A DNA stretch of 64,000 bases from positions 62,001-126,000 of the forward strand of contig CASYFC010000003.1 in NCBI GenBank assembly GCA_949482135.1. Direction: 5' to 3'. Positions 44,588 through 55,521 of this stretch are shown here, one piece after another. The notes beneath the pieces were generated by a model, which was not told the origin of the DNA, made no database searches, and saw only the letters and a program-made list of their open reading frames with translations. The position numbers and the translations under genes were made by a program. This DNA comes from an uncultured Clostridia bacterium. GTDB taxonomy: Bacteria > Bacillota > Clostridia > TANB77 > CAG-508. How positions within the stretch are numbered: position 1 is the first letter of the stretch; every line of letters begins with the position of its first letter.

Positions 44588-47500
44588 ATGAAAAATTACA
44601 AAAAGTTAAATATGAATGGAACGCTTCTAGATAAAAATCAATTTGCAAAGCATATTGAAAAAACTGCTTCAGAACATAGTATTAAAAGTTCTTCTAATAA
44701 AAATACGTATCCAATTTATAGATTAATAGATGATTATAAGTTTATTTTAGAAACATATAATTTACTTACCAAACATTTAAAATTAGGAATAAAAATACAT
44801 GCAGCTGGGGAATGGATTTTAGACAACTTTTATGTAATTGAAGAAACAGTAAAAATTATTCAAAAGGAGTTACCTTTAAAAAAATATAAAAATTTAGTTG
44901 GTCTTTCTAATGATAAGTATTTTGGTTTTGCAAGAATTTATGTTTTAGCAGAAGAAATTGTAGCTTTTTCGGATTGTAAAATTGATAGAGAAACAATAGA
45001 TATTGCACTTAAAAGCTATCAAAGAAAAAAACTTCTAAGTATGGAAGAATTGTCTAGTGTCGGAATTTTTATTAAAATTTCGATTATTTCACATATTAGA
45101 GAACTTTGTGAAAAAATTTATTCATCACAACTTCAAAAATATAAAGCAGAAAGTATTATAGAGAGATTAGTTGAAAATAAGAGTAATAGTAATTTAAAAT
45201 TTATAAGTACAGCAAATCAATTAAAATTTAATGAAGAAAAATTGAAATATTCATTTGTTGAGTATTTGTCTTATAAATTAAAGAAATATGGAAAAAAAGC
45301 TGTTAATTATCAAAACATATTAGAAAAAGAAATACAAAAAGTCGGGCTTACAATTTCTGAAATTATACAAAAAGAACACTTTAATATAGCAAATATTAAA
45401 ATATCTATGGGTAATTGTATAACAAGTATTAAAGAAATAAATAGAATTGATTTTGCAGAATTATTTAGCTATATGAATGCTTCTGAAGAACTTTTAAAAC
45501 TCGATCCTTCTGGTGTTTATAATAAAATGGACGAAGAAAGTAAGAGCTACTATAGAAATATTATAGAGAAAAAGTCTAAGAAAACAAAAATTTCTGAAAT
45601 TTATATTGCAGAAAAAATTATTGAGTTATGCAAAAGATATGAAAATTCAGAAGATATAGAAAATGTTAAAAAATCACATGTTGGTTATTATTTAATAAAA
45701 GAAGGTATTTCAGAACTTGATGATGCTTTGGAAGTAAATAAACATAAAAAATTATCAATAAATCAAAGAGCTAGAATGTATGTTGCTATGAATATTTTAA
45801 TTCCATTATATTTTTGCATAGTTCTTTATTGCTATATTTATAATGGTACTGAAAATATGGTGTTTTCAATGATTTCTTGTATTATAGCATATATACCAAT
45901 TACAGAAATTTATCTACGAATTCAAAATTACCTTATGGGAAAATTTAAAAATCCTATACTAATACCAAAAATGAACTTTGAAAATGGAATACCAGAAGAA
46001 AATGCAACATTTGTTGTTATACCAACAATATTAAAATCAAAAGAAAAAGTTAAAGAAATGTTTGAAAAGCTAGAAGTATATTATTTAGCAAACAAATCTG
46101 AAAATTTATATTTTGCGCTTTTAGGAGATTGTTCAGAAGAAAAAAATAAAACTAAAGATTTTGATGAAGAGGTAATGGCAAGTGGAATAGAATTATGTAA
46201 TAAATTAAATGAGAAATATAAAACAGAAAAATTTAGTAAATTTCATTTTCTATACAGAGAAAGAATTTGGAACTCTAGTGAAGAAGCATATATAGGTTGG
46301 GAAAGAAAAAGAGGACTACTTACTACATTTAATAAGTATATAAAAAAACAAAGAGAAAATAATTTTTTAGAAAATACGATTGAAAAAGAAAGAGAAAAAC
46401 TTCCAAATATTAAATATATTATAACTCTAGATAGTGATACTAATTTAAATCTAAATACAGCATCAAAGCTTATAGGTGCTATGAGTCATGTTTTAAATAT
46501 TCCTATTGTTAAAAATGATAAAGTAATTGATGGATATGGAATAATGCAACCTAGAATAGGAATGGATTTATCACTTTCTCAAAAAAGCTTATTTATAGAG
46601 CTTTTTAGTATGAAAGGTGGAGTTGATTTTTATACGAATGCTATTTCAGATATTTATCAAGATTATTTTGAAGAAGGAATTTTTACTGGAAAAGGAATAT
46701 ATGATGTTGAATTATATAATACAATTTTAAAAGGTGAATTTCCAGAAAATACAATTTTGAGCCATGATTTATTAGAAGGTAATTTTTTAAGATGTGGACT
46801 TCTTACAGATGTAATGTTACTTGATGGATACCCTAGTAGGTATATACCATATATTATGAGAAATCATAGATGGACTAGAGGAGATTGGCAAATAATAAAA
46901 TGGCTTAAAAGTGATAGATTAAATGAAATATCAAAATTTAAGATATATGATAATTTAAGAAGAAGTTTATTGCCTATAATGGCATCTATTTTAATTTGTA
47001 TATCAATAACTAATTATAAATTATGGTATTTATTAATTATTGGACTTGTAAGTATTACAGTTCCATATTTGATTGATATTGTAAATTATATAATTTTTAA
47101 AGAAAGTAATATTACAGGAGCTGTATATGCATATAAGAAATTTTCTAAAGAGATAAATAGTATAAAGTCTAGTATTATTAGAATAATCTTGCAAATATTT
47201 TTCTTACCATATGAGACATTCAAAAATATAGATAGTATTATAAGAAGTTTATATAGAATGAAAGTACAAAGAAAATTATTAGAATGGGTAACAGCAGAAG
47301 ATGGAGAGAAAAATTCTAAAAGTGATTTAAATGCACATTTATTAGAAATGAAAATTAATATATTATTGGGGATTATATTTTTAGCTTTACCAATATTTAT
47401 TTTTAAAATTTTAGGAGTTGCTTGGATTATAGCACCAATTATAGCATGGTATATTAGTTTAGAAAGAAAACAGGAGCAAACTATCACAGAGAAAAACAGA

Positions 47501-50500
47501 AAATTTATATTAGATGTAGCAAGAGATACATGGCAATTTTTTGAGGATTTTATAACTGAAGAAAATAATTATTTAATGACAGATAATTATCAAGAGGATA
47601 GAAACAAAAAAATAGTAAATAGAACATCATCAACTAATATTGGACTAGAGTTATTAGCTGTTATCTCAGCATATGATTTGGATTTTATAAATTTCAAGAA
47701 AACTATAGAATATTTAAATAAAATTTTGGGAGTAATAGCTGGATTAAGTAAATGGAATGGACATTTATATAATTGGTATAATACTCAAACCCTGATACCT
47801 TTAATTCCACGATATATTTCTACAGTAGATAGTGGTAATTTTGTAGGCTATTTATATATAGTAAAAAATTTCTTAATTGAAAATAAAAATAAAGGTGATT
47901 TAGAAAACTTAATAAATTTAGTTACTGAACTTATTGATAATACTGACTTTTCAAAATTATATTCAGAGAAAACAAAGTTATTATCAATTGGATATAATTT
48001 AGAAGAAAACAAATTATCAGATTCATATTATGATTTTTTAGCTTCTGAAGCAAGACAAGCAAGCTTAGTTGCAATTGCAAAAGGAGACGTACCAGTAAAA
48101 CACTGGAATAACTTGAGTAGAACTCTTACAAGTTTAAATGGATATAAAGGATTGGTATCATGGACAGGGACTGCATTTGAATATTTAATGCCAAATATAA
48201 ACTTAAAAAGATATAAAGGAAGTCTTTTAGATGAAGCATGTAAGTTTGCAGTAATGAGTCAAATTGAATATTGTAGAAGAAAAGGAGTTCCGTGGGGAAT
48301 TTCAGAATCTGCATTTAATTTAAGAGATTTAAATAATAATTATCAATATAAAGCTTTTGGTATACCATGGTTAGGTTTAAAAAGAGGATTAGATGAAGAT
48401 ACTGTAGTTTCTCCATATAGCACATTTTTATCTTTAGAAGATGAGCCTGACCTCGGAATAAAAAACTTAAAACTTTTAGAGCAAGAAGGTGCTACTGGAA
48501 AATATGGGTATTATGAAGCTGTAGATTATACTCCATCAAGAGTAAAGTCAAAAGAAAAGGCCGTTGTTAAAACTTATATGGCGCATCATCAAGGTTTAAT
48601 ATTGCTTTCTATAAATAACTTGCTAAATAATAACATTTTAAAAACTAGATTTAATAATAATCCAGAAATAGAAGCAGTAGATATACTATTACAAGAAAGA
48701 ATGCCAATGAAGATGATTATTACAAAAGAACAAAAAGAAAAAATTACAAAAAATAAAAATCTAATTAGTAATAGTTATTCTGAAAGAGTTATTGAAAAAG
48801 CTAGTAAACACAATAGGAACTTAAATGTTATTTCAAATGAGAAATATAAAATTATTATAGATGATTATGGGGATAGTATTAGTGAATTTGAAGATGTAAT
48901 GGTAAATAATTATAAGATTACATCAGATGTAAAACAAAGAATTAATTGTTATATAAAAAATGTTAAATCTAGAAAAATTATAGATACTAAAGAAAATTCT
49001 AAAATTGTTTTTGCTCCAGATAAAGCAAAATTTTTAAAACGTGAAAATAATTTAAAAATAGAAGAGATTGTTAGTTTAGATCCAAATAAACCAATAGAAA
49101 TTAGAAGATTAGAGATAGAAAATTTAGGAAGTTCTCAAGAAGTATTAGAAATAATTGTGGATTTTGAGCCATCAATGTCTAGAAAAATGGATGAATATTC
49201 TCATCCAACATTTAATAAATTATTTATGAAATTAGATGAAGCAAACGAAAATATTATATTTGAAAAACGAGATAGAAATTTAAAAAATAAGAAATATTTG
49301 GCAACCACTTTATACACAGAAAGTGAACAAATTGTGGATTTTGAATATGAAATAGACAAAGAAAAATATTTAACTAGGGAAAATTTAGGTATGTCAAATA
49401 TGATACAAAATCAAAGAAATTTTTCTAAGAAGACTATGCAAGTTACAGAACCAATTATTGCAATGAAAAGAACTATTAAAATCAATCCAAAAGAGATAGC
49501 AAATATAAATCTTTTAATATCTGTTTCAAATAACAGGGAAGAGGCTTTGGAAAATTTAGAAAATGTAAAAAGTGAAGAGGAAATAATTAGAATTTTAAAT
49601 ATTGCTAAAGCAAGAGTAGAAGAAGAAAGTAAGTATTTACAAATTGAAGGAAACAAAATTGATATATATGTTAGGTTTTTAAAATATATATTAAATTCAA
49701 GAAAATTAGAAATTAACAAAAATTTAGATTATGCAGATATAAATAGTTTATGGAAATTTGGAATATCAGGAGATAATCCGATTTTACTTGTAAAAATAGA
49801 AAAAGTTGAAGATATTTATGTCATAGAAGACGCCTTAACTGCTTATGAATATTATAGAGCCAAAAATATTTATATAGATATTATAATTTTAAATCAAGAA
49901 ATTGATGTATATGAAAGGTTTGTAAGAGAAAGTATTAATGAAGTAATATCTAATAAACAGTTAGAATATTTAAGGAATATAAATGGTGGAATTTTTATTT
50001 TAAATAAGGATGAGATTGAAAAAGAAGAATTAGATGCAATAGAATTTAAAGCAAGATTTATAATAAACTCAAGTTTTGGAAACATTGAAACTTATATAAA
50101 AGAATTAGAAGAAAAAGAGGCAAACACAAAAGAGCTAAGAAGAGAAAGAAATACTACATTGAATCTAGAAGTATATCCACTGAAAAAAGAAGAACTTGTA
50201 TATGATAATTCATATGGTGGTTTTACAGAAGATGGAAAAGAATATTTTATATATACAAATCAAGACAACAAGCTTCCAGCAGTATGGTGTAATATTTTAA
50301 CAAATAAGTTTTTTGGAACAGTTGTAACAAATAATCTTGGAGGATATACATGGAATAAAAATAGTAGATTGAATAGGCTAACTGCATGGAACAATGATAG
50401 AGTGTTAGATATTCCTTCTGAAATTTTTTATGTAAAAGATGAAATAAATAAAGTAGTATGGACTTTAAATTCAGGAGTTATACCTAATAAAAATTACTAT

Positions 50501-52600
50501 TATATAACTCATGGATTTGGATATTCGAAATTTAAAAATACAAATGACAATTTAAATCAAGAATTAGAAATTTTCGTTCCTAATGAAGAAAGTTTAAAAA
50601 TATTAAAATTCAGAATCAAAAATCTGGTAAATGAAGAAAGAAAAATAAAATTTGTAGTTTATATAAAAACTGTACTAGGTGAAGATGAAATTTTTACAAA
50701 TGGAAACTTAAAACTTGAAAAAGTTGATAATACATTGGTTGTTAAAAATATTTTTCAAAATGAAGAATGCTTTAAAAATAAAATAATGTATGTAATGCCT
50801 GATATTAAAATTAATAGTTTTACAGGAGATAAAGAAAATTTCTTTGGAGAAGGAGATATTTTAAATCCAGATAGTTTGTATAGAAATTTAGATAATTCAA
50901 TAGGACTAGGAAGAAATTCATGTATTGGTATTGAATTTATATTAAAATTTAAAAAATTTGAAGATAAGAAGTTCAATATAATAATTGGACAAGCGAATGA
51001 TTTTAGTGAAATTGAGAAAATAAAAGATAAGTATGAAATAAATACAGAGACAAAGAATGATATAATTAATAATGAATTAGAACTAGCTAAATCAAAATGG
51101 AATAATTTATTAAGTAGTGTTTCTATAAAAACACCACTACCAGCATTAAATATAATGATGAATGGATGGCTTGCATATCAAACTTTATCTAGTAGAATTT
51201 ATGGTAAAACAGGATATTATCAATCTGGTGGTGCATTTGGATTTAGAGATCAACTTCAAGATGCAATCGGTATGAAATTTATAGATAGTAATATTTTAAG
51301 AGAGCAATTAATAAATTGTGCAAGACATCAATTTATTGAAGGAGATGTACTTCACTGGTGGCATAATGATACAAAACGAGGTATAAGGACAAAATTTTCA
51401 GATGATTTATTATGGCTTGTCTATGGTACTATAGAATATGTAAAATTCGAAAATGATTATAATATTTTAGATGAACAAATAGAATATTTAAAAGGAGATT
51501 TGCTTGAAGAAGACGAAGATGAAAAATACAACATTTATTATGAAGGAAGTGAGAAAGAAAGTTTATTCGAGCATTGTATAAGAGCAATAGATAACACAAT
51601 AAATAAAGGAATTGAACCATTTCCCAAAATAGGAACAGGAGACTGGAATGATGGATTTAGTAATATTGGTAGCAAAGGAAAAGGACAAAGTGTTTGGCTT
51701 GCAACTTTTCTTTATGATATTTTAAATAGATTTATACCAATATGTGAAATAAAAGGAAGAAAAGATTTAGTAGAAAAATATGAAAGTTATAAAGATATTT
51801 TAAAAAGAAATGTAAATACAAAGGGGTGGGATGGAAGATGGTTTAAAAGAGCAGTTACAGATAATGGTGAAGAAATTGGAAGTATAAATTCAGATGAATG
51901 TAGAATTGATGGATTGGTGCAAAGCTGGTCTGTTATATCAGATATAGGAGATAATGATAAAAAATTTATTGCAATAGCAGAAGCCGAAAATTATTTAGTT
52001 GATAAAGAAAATAGAATAATAAAATTGTTTGATCCGCCATTTGAAAAATCAGTTGTAAATCCTGGATATATAAAATCATATCCAGCAGGAATTCGAGAAA
52101 ATGGTGGGCAATATACGCATGCTAGTTGTTGGCTATTGATTGCAGAATGTCTATTGGGATTTGGAGATAAAGCAGAAGAATTAATTGAGATTTTAAATCC
52201 TATTGAACATTCTAAAAATAGAGAAGAAGCAAAAACATTTAAACTAGAACCATATGTATTAGAAGCAGATGTATATAGTAATGAAGCATTAGTTGGAAGA
52301 GGAGGATGGAATTGGTATACTGGTTCAAGTAGTTGGCTTTATAAAGCTATTTTAGAATATGTATTAGGATTAAAAGTTGAAGATGGATTTTTAAGGTTAG
52401 AACCATGTATATCTAAAAATTGGAAAGAATATGAAATAAAATATAAATATAGAACATCAATATATAATATAAAAGTTAGAAATAATAATCGAGAAAATAC
52501 AGGAGTATCAAAATTTATAGTAAATGATGAAGTAATTCAAGAAAAGAAAATTTTATTACAAGATAATTGTAAAATTTATAATATAGAAATCTTTATGTAG
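44588..52600 (+). CDS. Giant cyclic beta-1,2-glucan synthase-like protein (GT84/glucoamylase-like/GH94)
   Basis: 2670 aa from ATG 44588, chosen for AAGGGG just upstream (ATG 44549 would add 13 residues). Order: N-terminal helical part; about four membrane helices; a glycosyltransferase domain near 480-830 (L-D-S-D-T-N near 614, then H-D-L-L-E-G and R-W-T-R-G-D-W-Q); more membrane helices; a glucoamylase-like domain near 1190-1370; and a C-terminal GH94 phosphorylase module with the catalytic Asp in G-T-G-D-W-N-D-G near 2350. This is the architecture of NdvB/Cgs proteins, which build and length-control beta-1,2-glucans. No partner modifying enzymes are adjacent. Confidence 0.85.
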   Translation: MKNYKKLNMNGTLLDKNQFAKHIEKTASEHSIKSSSNKNTYPIYRLIDDYKFILETYNLLTKHLKLGIKIHAAGEWILDNFYVIEETVKIIQKELPLKKYKNLVGLSNDKYFGFARIYVLAEEIVAFSDCKIDRETIDIALKSYQRKKLLSMEELSSVGIFIKISIISHIRELCEKIYSSQLQKYKAESIIERLVENKSNSNLKFISTANQLKFNEEKLKYSFVEYLSYKLKKYGKKAVNYQNILEKEIQKVGLTISEIIQKEHFNIANIKISMGNCITSIKEINRIDFAELFSYMNASEELLKLDPSGVYNKMDEESKSYYRNIIEKKSKKTKISEIYIAEKIIELCKRYENSEDIENVKKSHVGYYLIKEGISELDDALEVNKHKKLSINQRARMYVAMNILIPLYFCIVLYCYIYNGTENMVFSMISCIIAYIPITEIYLRIQNYLMGKFKNPILIPKMNFENGIPEENATFVVIPTILKSKEKVKEMFEKLEVYYLANKSENLYFALLGDCSEEKNKTKDFDEEVMASGIELCNKLNEKYKTEKFSKFHFLYRERIWNSSEEAYIGWERKRGLLTTFNKYIKKQRENNFLENTIEKEREKLPNIKYIITLDSDTNLNLNTASKLIGAMSHVLNIPIVKNDKVIDGYGIMQPRIGMDLSLSQKSLFIELFSMKGGVDFYTNAISDIYQDYFEEGIFTGKGIYDVELYNTILKGEFPENTILSHDLLEGNFLRCGLLTDVMLLDGYPSRYIPYIMRNHRWTRGDWQIIKWLKSDRLNEISKFKIYDNLRRSLLPIMASILICISITNYKLWYLLIIGLVSITVPYLIDIVNYIIFKESNITGAVYAYKKFSKEINSIKSSIIRIILQIFFLPYETFKNIDSIIRSLYRMKVQRKLLEWVTAEDGEKNSKSDLNAHLLEMKINILLGIIFLALPIFIFKILGVAWIIAPIIAWYISLERKQEQTITEKNRKFILDVARDTWQFFEDFITEENNYLMTDNYQEDRNKKIVNRTSSTNIGLELLAVISAYDLDFINFKKTIEYLNKILGVIAGLSKWNGHLYNWYNTQTLIPLIPRYISTVDSGNFVGYLYIVKNFLIENKNKGDLENLINLVTELIDNTDFSKLYSEKTKLLSIGYNLEENKLSDSYYDFLASEARQASLVAIAKGDVPVKHWNNLSRTLTSLNGYKGLVSWTGTAFEYLMPNINLKRYKGSLLDEACKFAVMSQIEYCRRKGVPWGISESAFNLRDLNNNYQYKAFGIPWLGLKRGLDEDTVVSPYSTFLSLEDEPDLGIKNLKLLEQEGATGKYGYYEAVDYTPSRVKSKEKAVVKTYMAHHQGLILLSINNLLNNNILKTRFNNNPEIEAVDILLQERMPMKMIITKEQKEKITKNKNLISNSYSERVIEKASKHNRNLNVISNEKYKIIIDDYGDSISEFEDVMVNNYKITSDVKQRINCYIKNVKSRKIIDTKENSKIVFAPDKAKFLKRENNLKIEEIVSLDPNKPIEIRRLEIENLGSSQEVLEIIVDFEPSMSRKMDEYSHPTFNKLFMKLDEANENIIFEKRDRNLKNKKYLATTLYTESEQIVDFEYEIDKEKYLTRENLGMSNMIQNQRNFSKKTMQVTEPIIAMKRTIKINPKEIANINLLISVSNNREEALENLENVKSEEEIIRILNIAKARVEEESKYLQIEGNKIDIYVRFLKYILNSRKLEINKNLDYADINSLWKFGISGDNPILLVKIEKVEDIYVIEDALTAYEYYRAKNIYIDIIILNQEIDVYERFVRESINEVISNKQLEYLRNINGGIFILNKDEIEKEELDAIEFKARFIINSSFGNIETYIKELEEKEANTKELRRERNTTLNLEVYPLKKEELVYDNSYGGFTEDGKEYFIYTNQDNKLPAVWCNILTNKFFGTVVTNNLGGYTWNKNSRLNRLTAWNNDRVLDIPSEIFYVKDEINKVVWTLNSGVIPNKNYYYITHGFGYSKFKNTNDNLNQELEIFVPNEESLKILKFRIKNLVNEERKIKFVVYIKTVLGEDEIFTNGNLKLEKVDNTLVVKNIFQNEECFKNKIMYVMPDIKINSFTGDKENFFGEGDILNPDSLYRNLDNSIGLGRNSCIGIEFILKFKKFEDKKFNIIIGQANDFSEIEKIKDKYEINTETKNDIINNELELAKSKWNNLLSSVSIKTPLPALNIMMNGWLAYQTLSSRIYGKTGYYQSGGAFGFRDQLQDAIGMKFIDSNILREQLINCARHQFIEGDVLHWWHNDTKRGIRTKFSDDLLWLVYGTIEYVKFENDYNILDEQIEYLKGDLLEEDEDEKYNIYYEGSEKESLFEHCIRAIDNTINKGIEPFPKIGTGDWNDGFSNIGSKGKGQSVWLATFLYDILNRFIPICEIKGRKDLVEKYESYKDILKRNVNTKGWDGRWFKRAVTDNGEEIGSINSDECRIDGLVQSWSVISDIGDNDKKFIAIAEAENYLVDKENRIIKLFDPPFEKSVVNPGYIKSYPAGIRENGGQYTHASCWLLIAECLLGFGDKAEELIEILNPIEHSKNREEAKTFKLEPYVLEADVYSNEALVGRGGWNWYTGSSSWLYKAILEYVLGLKVEDGFLRLEPCISKNWKEYEIKYKYRTSIYNIKVRNNNRENTGVSKFIVNDEVIQEKKILLQDNCKIYNIEIFM

Positions 52601-52650
52601 CAATACTTACAAGATTTTGTAATAAAAAAATAAAAAAATTGAAAAAAAAC

Positions 52651-52679
52651 TTGTACAAAATTGTTAAATATGATATATA
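52651..52679 (+). promoter_or_regulatory. Putative promoter of the response regulator gene
   Basis: TTGTAC, 17 bases, TATATA preceded by TGA (extended -10). Confidence 0.45.
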
Positions 52680-52721
52680 TTTGTTATTGATACAGTTTCT
52701 TTTAGAAAGGCGGTAGTTTAA

Positions 52722-53474
52722 GTGGAAGAAATAGTTGAAAAAGAAAAGAAAACTATACTTGTAGTAGATGATGAACAAAGTATAATGGAACTATTAGTAT
52801 TTAACTTACAAAAGGAAGGATATAATACTTTAGAAGCATATGATGGTATTACAGCAGTCGAGATGGCAATAAATGAAAAACCAGATTTAATTTTATTAGA
52901 TGTTATGATTCCAAAATTAGATGGAATTTCAGTATGTAAAAAAATTAGATATGCTTTAAATATATCTAATATACCTATACTAATGATATCTGCAAAAGAT
53001 ACGGAATCAGATAAAATCGTTGGATTAGAAATGGGTGCCGATGACTATATTACAAAGCCTTTTCAAATAAGAGAAGTTATGGCTAGAATAAAAGCTAATT
53101 TAAGAAAAGCAGAACTAAATGCTAATTTAGATATCTTAAATAATAAAAAGAATGAAGAAAAGAAAGATGATATAATTAGAGTTGGTGATTTAAGCTTAGA
53201 TTTAAAGAAGGTTGAAGCTAAAGTTAAAGGGGAAGTTATAAATTTAACTAAAAAAGAATTTGATGTTTTAAAATATTTAGCTAGCCAACCAGGTCAAGTT
53301 GTAACAAGAGAGATGCTTCTTCGTGAAGTTTGGGAATATGAAGAATATGTTGGAGCAATTAGAACTATAGATGTTACAATGAATAGAATTAGAGATAAAA
53401 TAGAAAAAGATAAAGCAAATCCAAAAATTCTTATAACAAAAAGAGGAGTAGGATACTACGTAACAGATAAATAA
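52722..53474 (+). CDS. OmpR/PhoB-type response regulator
   Basis: 250 aa from GTG 52722 with AAAGGCGG upstream. Receiver domain (V-V-D-D-E, phosphoacceptor in L-L-D-V-M, Lys in I-T-K-P-F), an Asn/Lys-rich linker near 130-145, then a winged-helix DNA-binding domain with T-K-K-E-F-D-V-L-K-Y-L and T-I-D-V-T-M-N-R-I-R-D-K. It resembles PhoP/WalR regulators of wall or phosphate responses. The likely partner kinase is at 54053, with an opposite-strand gene between them. Confidence 0.88.
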   Translation: MEEIVEKEKKTILVVDDEQSIMELLVFNLQKEGYNTLEAYDGITAVEMAINEKPDLILLDVMIPKLDGISVCKKIRYALNISNIPILMISAKDTESDKIVGLEMGADDYITKPFQIREVMARIKANLRKAELNANLDILNNKKNEEKKDDIIRVGDLSLDLKKVEAKVKGEVINLTKKEFDVLKYLASQPGQVVTREMLLREVWEYEEYVGAIRTIDVTMNRIRDKIEKDKANPKILITKRGVGYYVTDK

Positions 53475-53479
53475 AAATT

Positions 53480-53513
53480 AAAGGACAATTCATTTAAGAA
53501 TTGTCCTTTTTGT
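53480..53513 (+). terminator. Terminator of the response regulator gene
   Basis: AAAGGACAATTC pairs with GAATTGTCCTTT around ATTTAA, with a T tract. Confidence 0.85.
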
Positions 53514-53515
53514 TG

Positions 53516-53908
53516 CTAATTTCTAGTTAAAAGATTAATTATAAAATACACTAAATTAATTAAAAGCAATATCATAAAAAATGCGACTGCAATTATTATC
53601 GGAATTAGCGAAAGTGCAGCACCTACAAAAGTAATAGCAAGTGCAAATGCAGCTGTAATTATTCCTCCAACAGAAATTGGAACTAAGCAATTATTTGTAT
53701 GACTACAACTATTATTTCCTCCACAAAGAGCTGGTATAATTATTGAAAGTAGTCCAAGAACACCAAGAACTAATGTTATATAAACAATAGGTAGTATTCC
53801 AACTAAGAAACCACCATAATATATTCCTGCAATACCTAAAGCTCCAAGTAAGGCTGAAATTATAGTTATAGCACAACAACAAGAATTATTTTCTCTATTA
53901 TAACACAT
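53516..53908 (-). CDS. Polytopic membrane protein with Cys-rich loops, unknown family
   Basis: 130 aa from ATG 53908 (AAAGGAG upstream; a GTG three codons earlier overlaps the site). Four hydrophobic helices separated by short loops. Cys-rich segments at the start (N-S-C-C-C-A) and in the middle (C-G-G-N-N-S-C-S-H-T-N-N-C). Family not recognised. It separates the response regulator from the kinase on the opposite strand. Confidence 0.6.
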   Translation of the reverse strand: MCYNRENNSCCCAITIISALLGALGIAGIYYGGFLVGILPIVYITLVLGVLGLLSIIIPALCGGNNSCSHTNNCLVPISVGGIITAAFALAITFVGAALSLIPIIIAVAFFMILLLINLVYFIINLLTRN

Positions 53909-53982
53909 AATTATCACTCCTTTATAATATAAGATATGAAGAAAAACAAAATTAGTGATAATAAATAAATTTATTTATTTGC

Positions 53983-54011
53983 TTGAATAAATAGGAGGTA
54001 AAGTATATAAT
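53983..54011 (+). promoter_or_regulatory. Promoter of the histidine kinase gene
   Basis: TTGAAT, 17 bases, TATAAT, ending 41 bases before the start. Confidence 0.6.
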
Positions 54012-54052
54012 ATATAAATAGATATAATAGATGCAATTATAGGGAGAAAAGG

Positions 54053-55495
54053 ATGTTAAAGAGTATACAATTTAAAATTGTTATTTCTTTTTTGATTGTA
54101 GGATTAATATTTATTGTTTCATTAGGAGTAGTAAATATATATAATTTACAAGTAATAAAAAGTCAATTTGTAGAATTAGAAATAAGTAATGCAAGTGGTA
54201 TCATTGATAATCAAATAAATCAAACTAAGATTATTTCATTATGCATAATACTTAGTTTTGTATTATTTACGATATTAATTGGAATTTTTGTTGCAAAAGT
54301 TATTATTGCACCAATTTCTAATCTAATAAAAAGTGCAGAACATGCAACTAATGGAGTAAAATACTTAGGTGACGGAAAGAAGAAAAATGAAATCAATAAT
54401 TTAGTTTCTGCATTTGATACAATTAATAATGAATTAAAAGAAAATCTTAATGAAACAACTAGACAGAAAAAACAAATGGAAACAATATTGCTTCATATGA
54501 CAGATGGAATTATTGCATTTAATATTGAAGGTAAAATTATTCATATAAATCCTGCAGCTAAAACATTTTTGAATTTGAAGGACGAAGCAAATTTTGAAGA
54601 AATTTTTAATAAACACAATGTTGATATAAATTTAGAAAAAATAATTTATTTAGAAAATTGGACTTCATCAGAACAAAAAATAAATGTAGATGATAGAACA
54701 TTAAATTTATTCTTTGCACCATTCAAAAATGAGAATGAGAGACCAGCAGGATTAATAGTTGTTATACAAGATATAACAGAGCATGCAAAACTAGATGCTA
54801 TGAGAAAAAGGTTTGTGGCTGATGTTTCACACGAATTAAAAACACCTATTACTTCTATAATGGGATATTCAGAAACATTACTTGAAAGTGAAGTTGATGA
54901 AGAAACAAACAGAAAATTTTTAGAAAGAATATCAGGAGAAGCAAGTAGAATGGCTAATCTTGTTAGTGATTTACTTACTCTTTCTAGATATGATAGATCA
55001 AAAGCAAAAGTAACAAAAACTGAATTTGATTTAGGTGAGCTAGTAAAGTATGCATTTGAAGGTTTAGATTTTGAAATGAAAAAGAAAAAGCAAAATGGAG
55101 AATGCTTTGTTACATCAAATGTACCTCTTGTTTATGCAGATAAAAATGGAATAGAAAGAGTAATTATAAATATTCTTTCAAATGCAATAAAATATACTAA
55201 AGAAGAAGGATCAATAAAAGTTTATGTTGGTTTTGTTTATAATGATGCTTATATAAAAATAATAGATACAGGAATAGGAATTCCAAAAGAAGACTTAGAT
55301 AAAATATTTGAGAGATTTTATCGTGTAGATAAGGCTCGTACAAGAGAAATGGGCGGTACAGGACTAGGTCTTTCGATTGCAAAAGAAATATTAGACCAAA
55401 ATGATGCAATGATTGATATAAAAAGTGAAATTGGAAAAGGAACAGAGGTTGTGATTAGAATCCCAACAAAACAAGGTAAAAATAAGGAACAATAA
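54053..55495 (+). CDS. Membrane sensor histidine kinase (WalK/PhoR-like)
   Basis: 480 aa. Two membrane helices (about 9-28 and 62-82) with a very short outer loop, HAMP (about 83-135), PAS (about 140-240), H-box V-S-H-E-L-K-T-P near 260, N-box N-I-L-S-N-A-I-K-Y, and G boxes D-T-G-I-G-I and G-G-T-G-L-G-L-S. The short outer loop suggests sensing in the membrane or the cytoplasm. Probable partner of the regulator at 52722. The AT-hook gene follows after 26 bases. Confidence 0.88.
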   Translation: MLKSIQFKIVISFLIVGLIFIVSLGVVNIYNLQVIKSQFVELEISNASGIIDNQINQTKIISLCIILSFVLFTILIGIFVAKVIIAPISNLIKSAEHATNGVKYLGDGKKKNEINNLVSAFDTINNELKENLNETTRQKKQMETILLHMTDGIIAFNIEGKIIHINPAAKTFLNLKDEANFEEIFNKHNVDINLEKIIYLENWTSSEQKINVDDRTLNLFFAPFKNENERPAGLIVVIQDITEHAKLDAMRKRFVADVSHELKTPITSIMGYSETLLESEVDEETNRKFLERISGEASRMANLVSDLLTLSRYDRSKAKVTKTEFDLGELVKYAFEGLDFEMKKKKQNGECFVTSNVPLVYADKNGIERVIINILSNAIKYTKEEGSIKVYVGFVYNDAYIKIIDTGIGIPKEDLDKIFERFYRVDKARTREMGGTGLGLSIAKEILDQNDAMIDIKSEIGKGTEVVIRIPTKQGKNKEQ

Positions 55496-55521
55496 TAAAC
55501 ACTAATGATAGGAGAAATTTA

